Positions 1 to 9,838 are shown, counted from the stretch's first letter. The stretch: DNA of 64,000 nucleotides from Clostridioides sp. ES-S-0054-01 (GCA_021561035.1 CP067346.1:1147001-1211000); one strand, 5' to 3'. The notes: a model not told the origin generated them from the sequence alone. Numbers and translations are program-made.

Positions 1-941
1 AGCAATCATATGATAATTTTCACTTCGAAAAGATAATGGATACATCAGATGAGTGGATAAGTACTAGAACTGGTATTAAGGAAAGAAGATTTGCCAAGGA
101 GTCTGAAGCAACTTCCGACCTAGCATCTAAAGCTGCCTTAAAAGCTATAGAATGTGCAAAGCTAAATGTAGAGGATATAGAGTTGATTATATTAGCGACA
201 ATTACTCCTGACATGTCTTTGCCTTCAACTGCATGTATAGTACAAGATGCAATAGGGGCAGTAAATGCTACTGCATTTGATATATCAGCAGCTTGTTCTG
301 GATTTGTATATGGAGTAACTATTGCAAAGCAATTTGTGGAAACTGGTTGCTATAAAAATGTACTTGTAATAGGAGCAGAAACCTGTTCTAAGTTTTTAAA
401 CTATGATGATAGAACAACAGCAGTATTATTTGGAGATGGTGCTGGAGCAGCTGTTATTGGTCCTGTAAGTGAAGGTGGAATACTATCTACACATATGGGT
501 TCTGATGGTAAAGGAAAAGATTGCTTAAAAGTACCTGCTGGGGGTTCAAGACTTAAAGCAAGTAAAGAGACTGTAGAAGCTAATCTACATACAATAGAAA
601 TGGCAGGTAGTGATGTGTTTAAATTTGCAGTTAGAAAGATGGCAGAAACTTCTTTAATAGCTCTTGAAAAAGCAAATTTAAATACAACTGATATAGACTA
701 TTTAGTACCACATCAAGCTAATATAAGAATCATACAAGCTTCTTCTAAAAGATTAGAACTTGATATGAAAAAAGTTTATGTAAATATAAACAAATATGGA
801 AATATGTCTGCTGCATCTATCCCAGTAGCGTTAGATGAGGCTTATAGAGAAGGCAAAATTAAAAAGGGTGATAATGTAGTTTTAGTTGGCTTTGGTGGAG
901 GTCTAACTTGGGGGGCTTCAGTTGTCAAGTGGACTTTATAG
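1..941 (+). CDS. fabH: 3-oxoacyl-ACP synthase III (5' truncated by window)
   Basis: Initiating condensing enzyme of type II fatty acid synthesis; it joins acetyl-CoA to malonyl-ACP in the cytosol. The reading frame is open from base 3, before the first ATG at 36, and the upstream residues already look like FabH, so that ATG is internal and the true start lies outside the window. Visible marks are the DTSDEWI/RTGIKERR N-terminal block, the nucleophile in SAACSGFVYG, the active-site His in VPHQAN, the Asn in NKYGNMSAAS, and the C-terminal GFGGGLTWGA. It leads the fabK-fabD-fabG-acpP-fabF series, with about 105 nt to fabK. The only uncertainty is the missing N-terminus. Confidence 0.96.
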   Translation, partial: QSYDNFHFEKIMDTSDEWISTRTGIKERRFAKESEATSDLASKAALKAIECAKLNVEDIELIILATITPDMSLPSTACIVQDAIGAVNATAFDISAACSGFVYGVTIAKQFVETGCYKNVLVIGAETCSKFLNYDDRTTAVLFGDGAGAAVIGPVSEGGILSTHMGSDGKGKDCLKVPAGGSRLKASKETVEANLHTIEMAGSDVFKFAVRKMAETSLIALEKANLNTTDIDYLVPHQANIRIIQASSKRLELDMKKVYVNINKYGNMSAASIPVALDEAYREGKIKKGDNVVLVGFGGGLTWGASVVKWTL

Positions 942-961
942 TATAAAATGTCTAAAATGCT

Positions 962-1002
962 TTAATCAACAAAATTAACTTTATATACGCAAAGTTGATT
1001 AA
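962..1002 (+). promoter_or_regulatory. Inverted repeat between fabH and fabK
   Basis: TTAATCAAC at 962-970 and GTTGATTAA at 994-1002 are perfect 9-bp inverted arms. Inside lies a competing stem of about 10 bp (973-982 with 991-1000, one G-U pair, 8-nt loop). There is no T-run, so it does not look like a plain terminator. It may be an operator, an RNA processing site or an attenuator between the two genes. The function is inferred only. Confidence 0.4.
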
Positions 1003-1046
1003 TAATAAAAAGTTTACTTTTATGATTTCAAGTGAAGGAGAATTGT

Positions 1047-1976
1047 ATGAATAAAATTTGCGAAATATTAAATATAAAATACCCAGTTATCCAAGGGGGA
1101 ATGGCATGGGTAGCTACTGCATCATTAGCAAGTGCTGTATCTAATGCAGGAGGGCTTGGAGTAATAGCAGCAGGAAACGCACCAAAAGAAGCTATAAAGA
1201 AAGAAATTGTTGAATGCAAAAAATTAACAGATAAACCTTTTGGGGTAAATGTAATGCTTATGTCACCATTTGTTGATGATATAATTGATTTAATTATAGA
1301 AGAAAAAGTTCAAGTTATTACTACTGGTGCTGGAAACCCTGCAAAGTATATGGATAGATTAAAGGAAGCTGGAACAAAGGTTATTCCTGTAGTACCTACA
1401 ATAGCTTTGGCGCAAAGAATGGAAAAACTAGGAGCTACAGCAGTAATAGCAGAAGGTACTGAAGGTGGAGGACATATAGGAGAACTTACTACTATGGTCT
1501 TAGTTCCACAAGTTGCTGATGCTGTAAACATACCTGTAATAGCTGCTGGAGGAATTGTAGATGGTAGAGGAATTGCTGCATCATTTGCATTAGGTGCTAG
1601 TGCAGTTCAAGTAGGAACTAGATTTATTTGTAGTGAAGAGTGTTCTGTACATTCAAACTATAAAAACTTAGTACTAAAAGCAAAAGATAGAGATGCTATT
1701 GTAACAGGAAGAAGTACTGGTCATCCAGTAAGAACATTAAAAAATAAATTATCAAAAGAATTTTTAAAGATGGAACAAAATGGAGCTACTCCTGAAGAGT
1801 TGGATAAAAAAGGTACAGGAGCTTTAAGATTTGCAACAGTAGATGGAGACATAGAAAAAGGTTCATTTATGGCAGGTCAAAGTGCTGCTATGGTAAAAGA
1901 AATAACACCTTGTAAAGAAATTATAGAAACTATGGTAAATCAAGCAAGAGAAATTATGCCAGCAATCAAACTGTAA
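1047..1976 (+). CDS. fabK: Enoyl-ACP reductase II (FabK), FMN-dependent
   Basis: Performs the last reduction of each fatty acid elongation cycle, using a flavin. FabK replaces FabI in many Firmicutes and is insensitive to triclosan. The 309-aa protein has the nitronate monooxygenase-like TIM-barrel signatures: VIQGGMAW, SNAGGLGVIAAGN near the N-terminus, the EGTEGGGHIG loop, then AAGGIVDGRG and GASAVQVGTRF for flavin phosphate binding. I chose ATG 1047 because AAGGAG lies 6-7 nt upstream. A GTG in frame at 1032 sits before that SD and would place it inside the gene. It lies between fabH and fabD in one operon. Confidence 0.95.
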   Translation: MNKICEILNIKYPVIQGGMAWVATASLASAVSNAGGLGVIAAGNAPKEAIKKEIVECKKLTDKPFGVNVMLMSPFVDDIIDLIIEEKVQVITTGAGNPAKYMDRLKEAGTKVIPVVPTIALAQRMEKLGATAVIAEGTEGGGHIGELTTMVLVPQVADAVNIPVIAAGGIVDGRGIAASFALGASAVQVGTRFICSEECSVHSNYKNLVLKAKDRDAIVTGRSTGHPVRTLKNKLSKEFLKMEQNGATPEELDKKGTGALRFATVDGDIEKGSFMAGQSAAMVKEITPCKEIIETMVNQAREIMPAIKL

Positions 1977-1991
1977 ATCAGGAGGAGCAAG

Positions 1992-2942
1992 ATGGGAAAA
2001 GTTGCACTAGTATTTCCTGGTCAAGGAGCTCAATATGTGGGTATGGCCAAGGATTTATATGAAAATAATGATGTTGCTAAAAGTGTAATAGATGAGGCTA
2101 GTGATGCCTTAAAAATGGACTTAAAAAAACTTATGTTTAATGGGAATGAAGAAGAGCTTTCTAAAACTGAAAATACTCAACCTGCTATGGTTACACATAG
2201 TGTAGCAGTATTAAAAGCAGTACAAGCTCAAATAGATTTAAAATATAATGCATGCTTAGGATTATCTTTAGGAGAATATAGTGCATTGGTTGCAGCAGAT
2301 GCAATTGACTTTAAGGATGCTGTATGTTTAGTAAAAAAAAGAGGTAAATTTATGCAGGAAACAGTTCCAACAGGTATTGGAGCTATGGCAGCAATTTTAG
2401 GTCTAGATAGAAGTGTACTTGAAAATGTAGTTAAGGATATACGAGGAGGTATTGTAGAAGTAGCAAATTACAATTCTCCTGGACAAATAGTTATATCTGG
2501 TGAAAATGAAAAGATAGAAGAAGCAATGGTAAAATGTAAAGAAGCAGGAGCAAAAAGAGCAGTTAAATTAAATGTAAGTGGACCTTTTCACTCATCGATG
2601 TTAAAAGAAGCAGGAGTAAAATTAGCTGGTGAGTTAGAAAAAGTTAACATAACTAAACCTAAAGTTGATGTGGTGGCAAATGTAAATGCAGATTACTATA
2701 AAAATGAAGGTAAAGACCTGCTTATAAAACAAGTAAGTTCATCTGTTCTTTGGGAAGATTCTATAGAAAGACTTTTAAATGATGGATATGATACTTTTAT
2801 AGAAATGGGACCTGGAAAAACTTTAAAAGCGTTTATTAAGAAGATAGCTTCTAATAAAAAAGCAAATGTAAATATTTATAATATAGATGGCATAGATTCT
2901 CTTAATGAATTTGTACAAAATTATAGAAATGGAGAGATATAA
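1992..2942 (+). CDS. fabD: Malonyl-CoA:ACP transacylase
   Basis: Transfers malonyl from CoA to ACP to supply the extender unit for FabH and FabF. The 316-aa protein shows FPGQGAQYVGM at the N-terminus, the nucleophilic serine in GLSLGEYSAL, the catalytic histidine in SGPFHSSM, and a C-terminal EMGPGKTL. AGGAGG precedes the ATG at 1992. The stop codon overlaps the fabG start by one base (TAATG), which suggests translational coupling. Length and motifs are normal for the family. Confidence 0.97.
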   Translation: MGKVALVFPGQGAQYVGMAKDLYENNDVAKSVIDEASDALKMDLKKLMFNGNEEELSKTENTQPAMVTHSVAVLKAVQAQIDLKYNACLGLSLGEYSALVAADAIDFKDAVCLVKKRGKFMQETVPTGIGAMAAILGLDRSVLENVVKDIRGGIVEVANYNSPGQIVISGENEKIEEAMVKCKEAGAKRAVKLNVSGPFHSSMLKEAGVKLAGELEKVNITKPKVDVVANVNADYYKNEGKDLLIKQVSSSVLWEDSIERLLNDGYDTFIEMGPGKTLKAFIKKIASNKKANVNIYNIDGIDSLNEFVQNYRNGEI

Positions 2943-3691
2943 TGATAAATCTTACAGGACAAGTAGCAGTTGTTACTGGTGGGTCTCGAGGTATAGGGAA
3001 AGAAATAGCAAAAAAACTAGCATTTTTCGGGGCTGATATAGTAATCAACTATACTTCTAGAGAAGATGAAGCACTAAAAACTAAAAATGAAATAGAAGGC
3101 ATGAATGTAAAATGTACTTCTATAAAATGTGATGTGTCTAAATCTGATGAAGTAAATCAAATGATAGATTCTGTTGTAAAAGAATTTGGAAAAGTTGATA
3201 TATTGGTTAATAATGCAGGTATAACTAAAGATGGTTTGCTTATGAGAATGAAAGAAGAAGATTTTGATAGAGTTATAGATATAAACTTAAAAGGTGTGTT
3301 TAATTGTACAAAAGCAGTTACTAAGCCTATGATGAAAAAGAAGTATGGAAGAATAATAAATATGACTTCAGTAGTTGGAATTATGGGTAATGCAGGTCAA
3401 ACTAATTATTGTGCATCAAAAGCAGGTGTAATTGGATTTACAAAAGCTTCTGCAAGAGAGTTAGCATCAAGAAACATAAATATAAATGCAGTAGCACCTG
3501 GATTTATAGAAACAGATATGACTAAAGTACTAAGTGATGACGTAAAAGAATCAACACTAGCAAACATACCAAAGAAATCTTATGGTAAACCAGAAGATGT
3601 AGCCAATGCTGTAGCATTTTTAGTTAGTGATATGTCAAGTTATATAACAGGACAAGTAATAAATGTAGATGGTGGAATGGTAATGCAATAA
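2942..3691 (+). CDS. fabG: 3-oxoacyl-ACP reductase
   Basis: NADPH-dependent short-chain dehydrogenase that reduces 3-oxoacyl-ACP to 3-hydroxyacyl-ACP. The 249-aa protein has the Rossmann TGGSRGIGKE motif at residues about 12-21, NNAG, the catalytic Ser of the MTSVVG segment, and YCASK (the Tyr-x-x-x-Lys pair). The C-terminus has GQVINVDGG. It starts inside the fabD stop codon, so it is probably translationally coupled. Operon position between fabD and acpP separates it from the many generic SDR enzymes. Confidence 0.96.
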   Translation: MINLTGQVAVVTGGSRGIGKEIAKKLAFFGADIVINYTSREDEALKTKNEIEGMNVKCTSIKCDVSKSDEVNQMIDSVVKEFGKVDILVNNAGITKDGLLMRMKEEDFDRVIDINLKGVFNCTKAVTKPMMKKKYGRIINMTSVVGIMGNAGQTNYCASKAGVIGFTKASARELASRNININAVAPGFIETDMTKVLSDDVKESTLANIPKKSYGKPEDVANAVAFLVSDMSSYITGQVINVDGGMVMQ

Positions 3692-3753
3692 TCAAAATAA
3701 TAATTTAAAAAGTAGAGAAATCTATTAAAATAAAAAATCTTAGGAGGAACACA

Positions 3754-3978
3754 ATGTTTAATAAAGTTGTAGAAATAATAATAGAGCAATTAGGAGTAGA
3801 AGATAAAGAAATAACTATGGAGACATCATTAATGAAGGATTTAGAAGCAGATTCATTAGATGCAGTAGAAATAATAATGGCACTTGAAGATGAATTTGGT
3901 ATAGAAATACCAGATACAGAAGCAGAAAACTTCAAATCTATAGGTGATATAGTTAACTATATAGAAGCTAATAAATAG
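3754..3978 (+). CDS. acpP: Acyl carrier protein
   Basis: Small acidic 74-aa carrier that holds growing acyl chains on 4'-phosphopantetheine. The attachment serine is in the [10 protein letters not shown] motif. The rest is the usual four-helix, Glu/Asp-rich ACP. AGGAGG lies 6-7 nt before the ATG. It is placed in the fab operon between fabG and fabF, whereas in Bacillus acpP sits beside rnc; here rnc is at 58.5 kb with no acpP next to it. Confidence 0.97.
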   Translation: MFNKVVEIIIEQLGVEDKEITMETSLMKDLEADSLDAVEIIMALEDEFGIEIPDTEAENFKSIGDIVNYIEANK

Positions 3979-4006
3979 TCGAGCTTTAAAAAAGTGGAGG
4001 TATCCG

Positions 4007-5245
4007 ATGAAGAGAAGAGTAGTGATAACGGGACTTGGATGTGTTACACCGTTGGGAACGGGAAAAGATGAGTTCTGGAGCAACATAAAATCTGGAGTAT
4101 CTGGTATAGATACAATAACTAATTTTGATGCTAGCACATATCAAACTCAGATAGCAGGAGAAGTTAAAAATTTTCATCCAGAAGAATATATAAGCAAAAA
4201 AGAATTAAAGAGATTAGATAAATTTGCTCAATTTGCAGTAGTATCTGCAAAATTAGCAGTTGAAGATGCAAATCTTGATTTAGATAAAGTTGATAGAGAG
4301 CGTGTTGGTGTTATAATAGGCTCTGGAATAGGTGGAGTTGAAGCAATAGAAACTCAACATAAAATTCTTTTAGAAAAAGGAAATAAAAGAGTAAGTTCAC
4401 TTTTTGTACCTATGATGATTGGAAATATGGCAGCTGGTCAAGTTTCAATATTTTTAGGAGCAAAAGGACCTAACACCAATGTATGTACAGCTTGTGCATC
4501 AGGAACTCATTCAATAGGTGATGCTTTTAAGGTAATACAAAGAGGCGATGCAGATATTATGGTATCAGGAGGTTCTGAAGCTGCTGTAACAGGTCTTGCT
4601 TTTGCTGGATTCTGTAATATGAAGGCTATGTCAACTAGAAATGATGACCCTAAAACTGCATCACGACCATTTGATAAAGACAGAGATGGTTTTGTAATGG
4701 GGGAAGGGGCAGGAATCGTTATCTTAGAAGACCTAGAACATGCTTTAGCAAGAGGTGCTAAAATATATGCAGAAGTAGTTGGATATGGTTTAACTGCTGA
4801 TGCATATCATATGACAACTCCAGCTGAAAATGGAGAAGGAGCAGCTAGGTCTATGAATATGGCTTTGAAAGATGGAAATGTTCCATTAGAAGAAGTAGAT
4901 TATATAAATGCTCATGGAACTTCAACTTATTACAATGATTTATACGAAACTATGGCTATAAAAACTGTATTTGGAGAAAAGGCATATGATTTATGTGTAT
5001 CATCAACAAAATCTATGACGGGTCACTTATTAGGAGCATCCGGTGCTATAGAAGCTGTTGTTTGTGCGATGAGTATAGAAGATAGTTTTGTGCCTCCAAC
5101 TATAAACATACAAGAAGTTGGTGAAGATTTGGATTTAGATTATGTTCCAAATCGAGGTAAAGAAAAAAATGTTAGATATGCACTATCAAATTCTTTAGGG
5201 TTTGGTGGGCATAATGCCACAATAGTACTAAAAAAATATGTATAA
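4007..5245 (+). CDS. fabF: 3-oxoacyl-ACP synthase II
   Basis: Elongating condensing enzyme that adds malonyl-ACP to acyl-ACP and ends the fab operon. The 412-aa protein has the nucleophilic cysteine in [13 protein letters not shown], the first active-site His in [11 protein letters not shown], the Lys/His in [15 protein letters not shown], and a C-terminal [15 protein letters not shown] precedes the ATG. A clear rho-independent terminator follows at 5310, so transcription probably stops here. No fabZ or acc genes are in this cluster, so the dehydratase and the carboxylase must be encoded elsewhere. Confidence 0.97.
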   Translation: MKRRVVITGLGCVTPLGTGKDEFWSNIKSGVSGIDTITNFDASTYQTQIAGEVKNFHPEEYISKKELKRLDKFAQFAVVSAKLAVEDANLDLDKVDRERVGVIIGSGIGGVEAIETQHKILLEKGNKRVSSLFVPMMIGNMAAGQVSIFLGAKGPNTNVCTACASGTHSIGDAFKVIQRGDADIMVSGGSEAAVTGLAFAGFCNMKAMSTRNDDPKTASRPFDKDRDGFVMGEGAGIVILEDLEHALARGAKIYAEVVGYGLTADAYHMTTPAENGEGAARSMNMALKDGNVPLEEVDYINAHGTSTYYNDLYETMAIKTVFGEKAYDLCVSSTKSMTGHLLGASGAIEAVVCAMSIEDSFVPPTINIQEVGEDLDLDYVPNRGKEKNVRYALSNSLGFGGHNATIVLKKYV

Positions 5246-5309
5246 ATATAAAATTAAAAGATAAGTACTTGTTTCAACTTTATGAATTTACATTGGCTTA
5301 AATTTAAAG

Positions 5310-5338
5310 TCTCCTAAATTATTTTAGGAGATTTTTTT
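5310..5338 (+). terminator. Rho-independent terminator of the fab operon
   Basis: A perfect 9-bp stem (TCTCCTAAA at 5310-5318 with TTTAGGAGA at 5323-5331), a 4-nt loop and a run of seven T. The rest of the 5340-5459 gap holds only the SD of the next gene and no strong promoter that I can name. Confidence 0.9.
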
Positions 5339-5459
5339 GTTAAGATTTAATTCTAGCATATGTTGTAAATCATTTTGATATATTGTATTATTAATTATTA
5401 AGAGGTTATTTATATATGCAAGTTTTCATTTTACAATATACAAAAGGAGGACTAAAATT

Positions 5460-7178
5460 TTGAATTTTAGACTACCAAGGAAGAGGTTACCTAAAAAGTT
5501 AATTTTTATATGCATAATACTTATTAGTATTATTTTGTTTGTAAAGTATGACCAAAATGGACTGAAAGAAAGAGAAATTATAAATAAGGGAAAATCTATG
5601 TCTGAAAGTCTTGTGGCAGATAAGAAGTATGATGAAGCAAAAAAAGTGGTTAAGGCTTCTTTTGAATCTATCCCAGAAAAAAAATACAATAAAGTATATA
5701 ATGAAGTTTGGGATATGTTAAAGACTATTTCATATATTCCAGATGGAACGAAGATAGTTATTGATTCTTTAGAAAAGATGAGAGAATCAGATGTAAAGTT
5801 ATCTGATGAGTGTAGATTTAATATAGAAAAAAGATTAGCATCAGTTTATATAATGGATAATAATTATTCTAAAGCAGTAGATTTAACTGTAAAGTCTATA
5901 AAATTGGCTGAAAAATTGGGGGATAATTATGAAAAAGCAAGACTAGATGTTGATTTGGCGAGCATATTTTTAAAGGTAGGTAGCTATGAAACAGGAGAGA
6001 AATTAATAAAAGATTCTTTTAAGATAGATATTGATGAAGGTGAAAAAAATGGGATGGTTAGATTATATGCTCTTATAAATCTATCAGAAGTATACGTAGA
6101 GTTGGGAGAATATGATAAAGCTATTGAAACAGCTGATAGAGTAAAAGATTATAAAAAATTTGTAAATGCGGATGATTACAATGATTTTGAGATAATAGCT
6201 TCTATAATGCAGGCAAATGCATATGTAGGAAAAAATAATGTACAAAAGGCAAAGACTTTTTTAGAAAGAGCTGATTATCTTATAAAATCTGATAGAACAG
6301 TTCATATATTAGATAAAGATATGTATTATTATATGGCAATGGGAAATTTAGAGTATAAAAGCGAAAATTATGATTCTGCAATAGATAATTATAAAAAAAG
6401 CTTAGAGATATCCACCGAAAGAAAGTTAACTCAAGAGAAAATAAAAAATTTAAATAAGATATTAAATATATATGAAAAACAAGGAAATGTAAAATCTTTA
6501 AATAAGTATCAAAAGATGTTAATAAATGAATATAAAGAGAACAAAAGTATAAGAGATTCAGAGACTAGTTTCTATATAATTGATAAAGTATCAAATGAAA
6601 GTGAGTTATTTGAAAAAACTAAAAAAGAAATGAAATATTATAAAATATTATTTACAGTAATTTTAATTGCTATATTAGGGTCTACTTTTTTATATAATAG
6701 ACTGAATTATTTTAAAACACAAAACTTACATGATGGGCTTACAAATATTTATAATAGAAAAAGTTTTGATATTATGTATAAAAAGTACAGAGAGAAAGAT
6801 GATAATTTTGCACTTGTAATGATAGATATTGACAATTTTAAACTCATAAATGATAATTATGGTCATAAATTTGGTGATATTGTTATAAAAGGTATAACAA
6901 ATACTATTTGTGCTATGTTGGAGAAAGGAGACAAAATCTTTAGGTATGGAGGAGAAGAGTTTTCTGTGTTAATAAGAAATAAGTCTGGAGAAGAGGTAGT
7001 AGATATCATTGACAATATAAGGATTGAAATTGCTAATAAAAAATGGAATGAAGATGTGACTGTGACTATAAGTGCAGGTGTAGCTCATATTTCGGATAGC
7101 AAAAATATACTAGAAGAAGCTGACAAAAATCTATATAAAGCAAAACAACTGGGTAGGAATAAAGTGGTATATAAGTAA
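5460..7178 (+). CDS. Membrane TPR-GGDEF diguanylate cyclase
   Basis: Predicted to make cyclic di-GMP at the membrane. The 572-aa protein has a first membrane segment at about residues 13-29, a long helical region with TPR-like repeats (about 60-380), a second membrane segment at about 396-413, then a GGDEF domain beginning at DGLTNIYNR (about 425). The signature is GGEEF at about 497-501, so the active site is intact. The upstream inhibitory RxxD is EKGD here, lacking the arginine. TTG at 5460 is the start, with AAAGGAGG 9 nt before. The TPR part is expected outside or at the membrane face as a protein or peptide sensor. It is followed at 30 nt by a sigma-54 activator gene. Confidence 0.9.
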   Translation: MNFRLPRKRLPKKLIFICIILISIILFVKYDQNGLKEREIINKGKSMSESLVADKKYDEAKKVVKASFESIPEKKYNKVYNEVWDMLKTISYIPDGTKIVIDSLEKMRESDVKLSDECRFNIEKRLASVYIMDNNYSKAVDLTVKSIKLAEKLGDNYEKARLDVDLASIFLKVGSYETGEKLIKDSFKIDIDEGEKNGMVRLYALINLSEVYVELGEYDKAIETADRVKDYKKFVNADDYNDFEIIASIMQANAYVGKNNVQKAKTFLERADYLIKSDRTVHILDKDMYYYMAMGNLEYKSENYDSAIDNYKKSLEISTERKLTQEKIKNLNKILNIYEKQGNVKSLNKYQKMLINEYKENKSIRDSETSFYIIDKVSNESELFEKTKKEMKYYKILFTVILIAILGSTFLYNRLNYFKTQNLHDGLTNIYNRKSFDIMYKKYREKDDNFALVMIDIDNFKLINDNYGHKFGDIVIKGITNTICAMLEKGDKIFRYGGEEFSVLIRNKSGEEVVDIIDNIRIEIANKKWNEDVTVTISAGVAHISDSKNILEEADKNLYKAKQLGRNKVVYK

Positions 7179-7208
7179 TTGTATGCTGTATAAATAAGAG
7201 GTATAAAT

Positions 7209-9209
7209 ATGAAACAATCAATAGCTATAGTAACTGATAAAATAACCAAATTGTCATCTTTTTTAGAAGAAAATATACGCTTGGTTTTAGGTGATTATAT
7301 TGATATAAACCATTATTATTTAGAAAATTTAAAAGAGGATGATAAAATACAAGGTGATTTTGTATTAGTAATGAATGATGATAGGTTAAATAGCATGAGA
7401 AAGCATTTAGTACAAGATAGTAAGATTATAGTGGTAAGGAGAACTCTTAAGGAAAATGAAATATATGGATTATTTTCAATACCCAATGGAACAGAGGTAT
7501 TGGTTGTAAATGATACAAAAGAAACTACCTTAGAAACGATAAGCTTATTTTACAAGATAGGAGTAAAAAATTTAAAGTTTACTCCCTATATTGAAGGAAA
7601 AATTTATAAAAATATAGATATAGCTATAACGCCTGGAGTAAAAGAAAAAGTACCAAGTTATATAAATAAAGTAATTGACCTTGGTAATAGATATATTGAT
7701 ATATCTACTTTTATAGAAATAATAAATGGTCTTAGAATTGATGTTAAAGAAATACGTAAAAACTTAATGGCATATTCTGAGAGCTTAATAAGCCTAGATA
7801 ATGGAGTTAAAGATAATTATAGACAATTGTTTCTAAAAATAGAAGAACAAGATGTTATATTAAATCTATCCAAAGATGGAATAATATTTACTTCAGCAGA
7901 TGGTGTTATAAACACGTTTAATAAAGAAGCTTTAAAAATTTTAGGTATAAATGAGAATCCACAAGGTAAAAACATAGAAGAAGTTATTTCTAAAGATTTA
8001 AACATTCTACTTGGAGACAAAGAAATAATTGATGAAGTCGTATTTACAAATAAAAAATATATAAATGTAAATAAAAAAAGTATTTTTTCTATGGGAAATA
8101 AAGCTGGTGTATATTATAATCTACAAGAAATAACGTATATAAAAAAATTAGAACAAAACCTTACTAATAAATTAAGAGAACAAGGGCAAATAGCAAAATA
8201 TACATTTAAAGATATAAAAACTAAAAATAAAAATATGATAAAGTGTATAGAATTGGCTAAAAAAATATCTAAATCAGACCTTTCTGTGTTAATAATAGGA
8301 GAAAGTGGTACTGGTAAAGAATTGTTATCACAATCAATTCATAATGCTTCTAATAGAAGAAATCAACCATTTATAGCAGTCAATTGTGCAGCAGTTCCAG
8401 ATAGTCTATTAGAAAGTCAACTATTTGGATATGAGAAAGGTTCTTTTACAGGAGCTTTAAGAGAAGGAAAGAAGGGCTTATTTGAACTTGCTAACAATGG
8501 AACTATATTTTTAGATGAAATTGGAGATATGCCTCCATTATTACAGACAAAGTTACTAAGAGTACTCCAAGAGAAGCAAGTTATGCCTGTAGGCTCTCAT
8601 AATATTATAAATATAGATGTTAGGATAATAGCAGCAACAAACAAAAATTTACCTAAGATGATTAGAGAAGGAAAATTTAGAGAAGATTTGTATTATAGAC
8701 TAAATGTATTGCCAATAGATGTACCATCACTAAGTAATCGAAGAGAAGATATAATAACACTTATGAATTTCTTTTTGAAAAATAATATAAGACTTTCACC
8801 TGAGGTTATAACTGTTTTAGAAAAATATAATTGGCCAGGAAATATAAGAGAGTTGCAAAACGTTGCTTCTTATGTAAGTCTAATGTGTGACAGTATGGTT
8901 TTTAGAGATGACTTGCCACCATATATAAAGGTAGAATGTGCTACTAATTATGAAGATGGATTTGGCTATACAAAAAAAGAATTTGAGGAAATACTAAGGA
9001 TTCTATATGAAAGAAGGGAGTCATCTTCTGGAATTGGAAGAGGATTTATAATCGAAAAACTTTTGGAGGAAGGGATTGAGATTTCTGAAAGTAAAGTTAG
9101 AAAGGTGCTATCTTATTTGAGTGAATGTGGATATATATCATCTAAATCTGGTAGGTGTGGAAGTCAAATAACTTCAGAGGGTATAAAACTTTATAATAGC
9201 ATAAATTAA
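7209..9209 (+). CDS. Sigma-54-dependent transcriptional activator
   Basis: Bacterial enhancer-binding protein of 666 aa. The N-terminal ~200 residues are a sensory region I do not recognise. A PAS-like domain follows (about 208-330), then the AAA+ domain with Walker A GESGTGKE (about 365-372), the sigma-54 contact loop as GSFTGA (about 411-416; the variant of GAFTGA), LDEIGDM (Walker B), and NWPGNIREL. The last ~85 residues do not look like the usual Fis-type HTH and instead resemble a winged helix. A near-consensus -24/-12 promoter lies directly downstream at 9499, so the likely target is the 9558-11899 operon. It may be cotranscribed with the cyclase. Confidence 0.93.
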   Translation: MKQSIAIVTDKITKLSSFLEENIRLVLGDYIDINHYYLENLKEDDKIQGDFVLVMNDDRLNSMRKHLVQDSKIIVVRRTLKENEIYGLFSIPNGTEVLVVNDTKETTLETISLFYKIGVKNLKFTPYIEGKIYKNIDIAITPGVKEKVPSYINKVIDLGNRYIDISTFIEIINGLRIDVKEIRKNLMAYSESLISLDNGVKDNYRQLFLKIEEQDVILNLSKDGIIFTSADGVINTFNKEALKILGINENPQGKNIEEVISKDLNILLGDKEIIDEVVFTNKKYINVNKKSIFSMGNKAGVYYNLQEITYIKKLEQNLTNKLREQGQIAKYTFKDIKTKNKNMIKCIELAKKISKSDLSVLIIGESGTGKELLSQSIHNASNRRNQPFIAVNCAAVPDSLLESQLFGYEKGSFTGALREGKKGLFELANNGTIFLDEIGDMPPLLQTKLLRVLQEKQVMPVGSHNIINIDVRIIAATNKNLPKMIREGKFREDLYYRLNVLPIDVPSLSNRREDIITLMNFFLKNNIRLSPEVITVLEKYNWPGNIRELQNVASYVSLMCDSMVFRDDLPPYIKVECATNYEDGFGYTKKEFEEILRILYERRESSSGIGRGFIIEKLLEEGIEISESKVRKVLSYLSECGYISSKSGRCGSQITSEGIKLYNSIN

Positions 9210-9233
9210 ATTAAGTATACAGATATTGAAATG

Positions 9234-9250
9234 ATATATTCTGAATATAT
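9234..9250. promoter_or_regulatory. Dyad, candidate activator binding site
   Basis: ATATATTC and GAATATAT are separated by one base. With the palindrome at 9306-9315 it shares the GAATAT/ATATTC half-site. It lies about 250 bp upstream of the sigma-54 promoter, a distance that enhancer-binding proteins can bridge by looping. AT-rich dyads are common in this genome, so support is modest. Confidence 0.3.
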
Positions 9251-9305
9251 ATACTTAAATAATAGATTTTTACATCTGTAGAATTTGATTTGTATTATGT
9301 CAGAA

Positions 9306-9315
9306 AGAATATTCT
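9306..9315. promoter_or_regulatory. Palindrome AGAATATTCT, candidate activator site
   Basis: A perfect 10-bp palindrome about 185 bp upstream of the -24 element. It shares half-site bases with the dyad at 9234-9250. Binding by the adjacent sigma-54 activator is inferred from position only. Confidence 0.3.
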
Positions 9316-9358
9316 ATATTTAAGATTAAATATTAATAGGTTTTAAAAATAGGATTAG

Positions 9359-9403
9359 ATAGGTAATAGGTTAAAATAAAATAACCCATTACCTATTTTT
9401 TTT
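9359..9403 (+). terminator. Terminator after the sigma-54 activator gene
   Basis: Long stem (9359-9373 with 9382-9396, one mismatch) with an 8-nt loop and eight T. It separates the activator transcript from the sigma-54 operon. The 9210-9557 gap therefore holds two dyads, this terminator and the -24/-12 promoter. Confidence 0.85.
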
Positions 9404-9498
9404 GTAAGAAAAGTGCAAATAGAATTAAAAATAAAAAATACAATTAATAAAACTGCTGAAAATACTAAATAAATAATAAATAAAAATAATTATAAATT

Positions 9499-9515
9499 TT
9501 GGCATGTATATTGCT
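9499..9515 (+). promoter_or_regulatory. Sigma-54 (-24/-12) promoter
   Basis: TTGGCATG-N4-TTGCT. The invariant GG (9501-9502) and GC (9513-9514) are exactly 10 nt apart, and the only departure from the usual TGGCACG-N4-TTGCW is T for C. Transcription would start near 9526, about 32 nt before the TSCPD gene. A sigma-54 activator gene ends 290 bp upstream. Confidence 0.88.
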
Positions 9516-9557
9516 ATTTATAAAGATAAGACGACAAAATAATTGGGAGGTTTAATT

Positions 9558-9803
9558 ATGAAATACAAAACAACAGGGACTTGTGCTACAGAAATTGAAT
9601 TTGAGGTAAAGGAAAATAAAGTTACAAATGTAAACTTCATAGGTGGATGTGATGGAAATTTAAAAGGGATAAAGGTATTAGTTGAAGGTATGAATATAGA
9701 AGATGTAATTCAAAAGTTAAAAGGAATAGAGTGTAAAACAAAGCCAACATCTTGCCCAGACCAGCTTTCTCTAGCATTGGAAAATTATATAAATATAAAA
9801 TAA
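9558..9803 (+). CDS. TSCPD domain protein
   Basis: Small 81-aa protein whose C-terminal part carries the TSCPDQL motif that names the family. Such domains occur alone and at the end of some class II ribonucleotide reductases. The molecular role of the stand-alone form is not established. Cysteines are in GTCATE, GGCDGN, IECK and TSCPD, so metal binding is possible. I chose ATG 9558 because GGGAGG lies 7 nt before it; the upstream in-frame start would place that SD inside the gene. It is the first gene behind the sigma-54 promoter. Confidence 0.85.
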   Translation: MKYKTTGTCATEIEFEVKENKVTNVNFIGGCDGNLKGIKVLVEGMNIEDVIQKLKGIECKTKPTSCPDQLSLALENYINIK

Positions 9804-9838
9804 ATACATAAAACAATCGATTAGTTAGGAGTTTAATT

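Noticed and set aside
36-941. fabH starting at ATG 36
   Set aside because: The frame is open to the window edge and the upstream residues already fit FabH, so this ATG is internal.
9210-9557. c-di-GMP, SAM, T-box or purine riboswitch in this or other intergenic gaps
   Set aside because: I looked for the conserved core motifs in the gaps of the window and found none; here only terminator, dyads and the sigma-54 promoter are seen.
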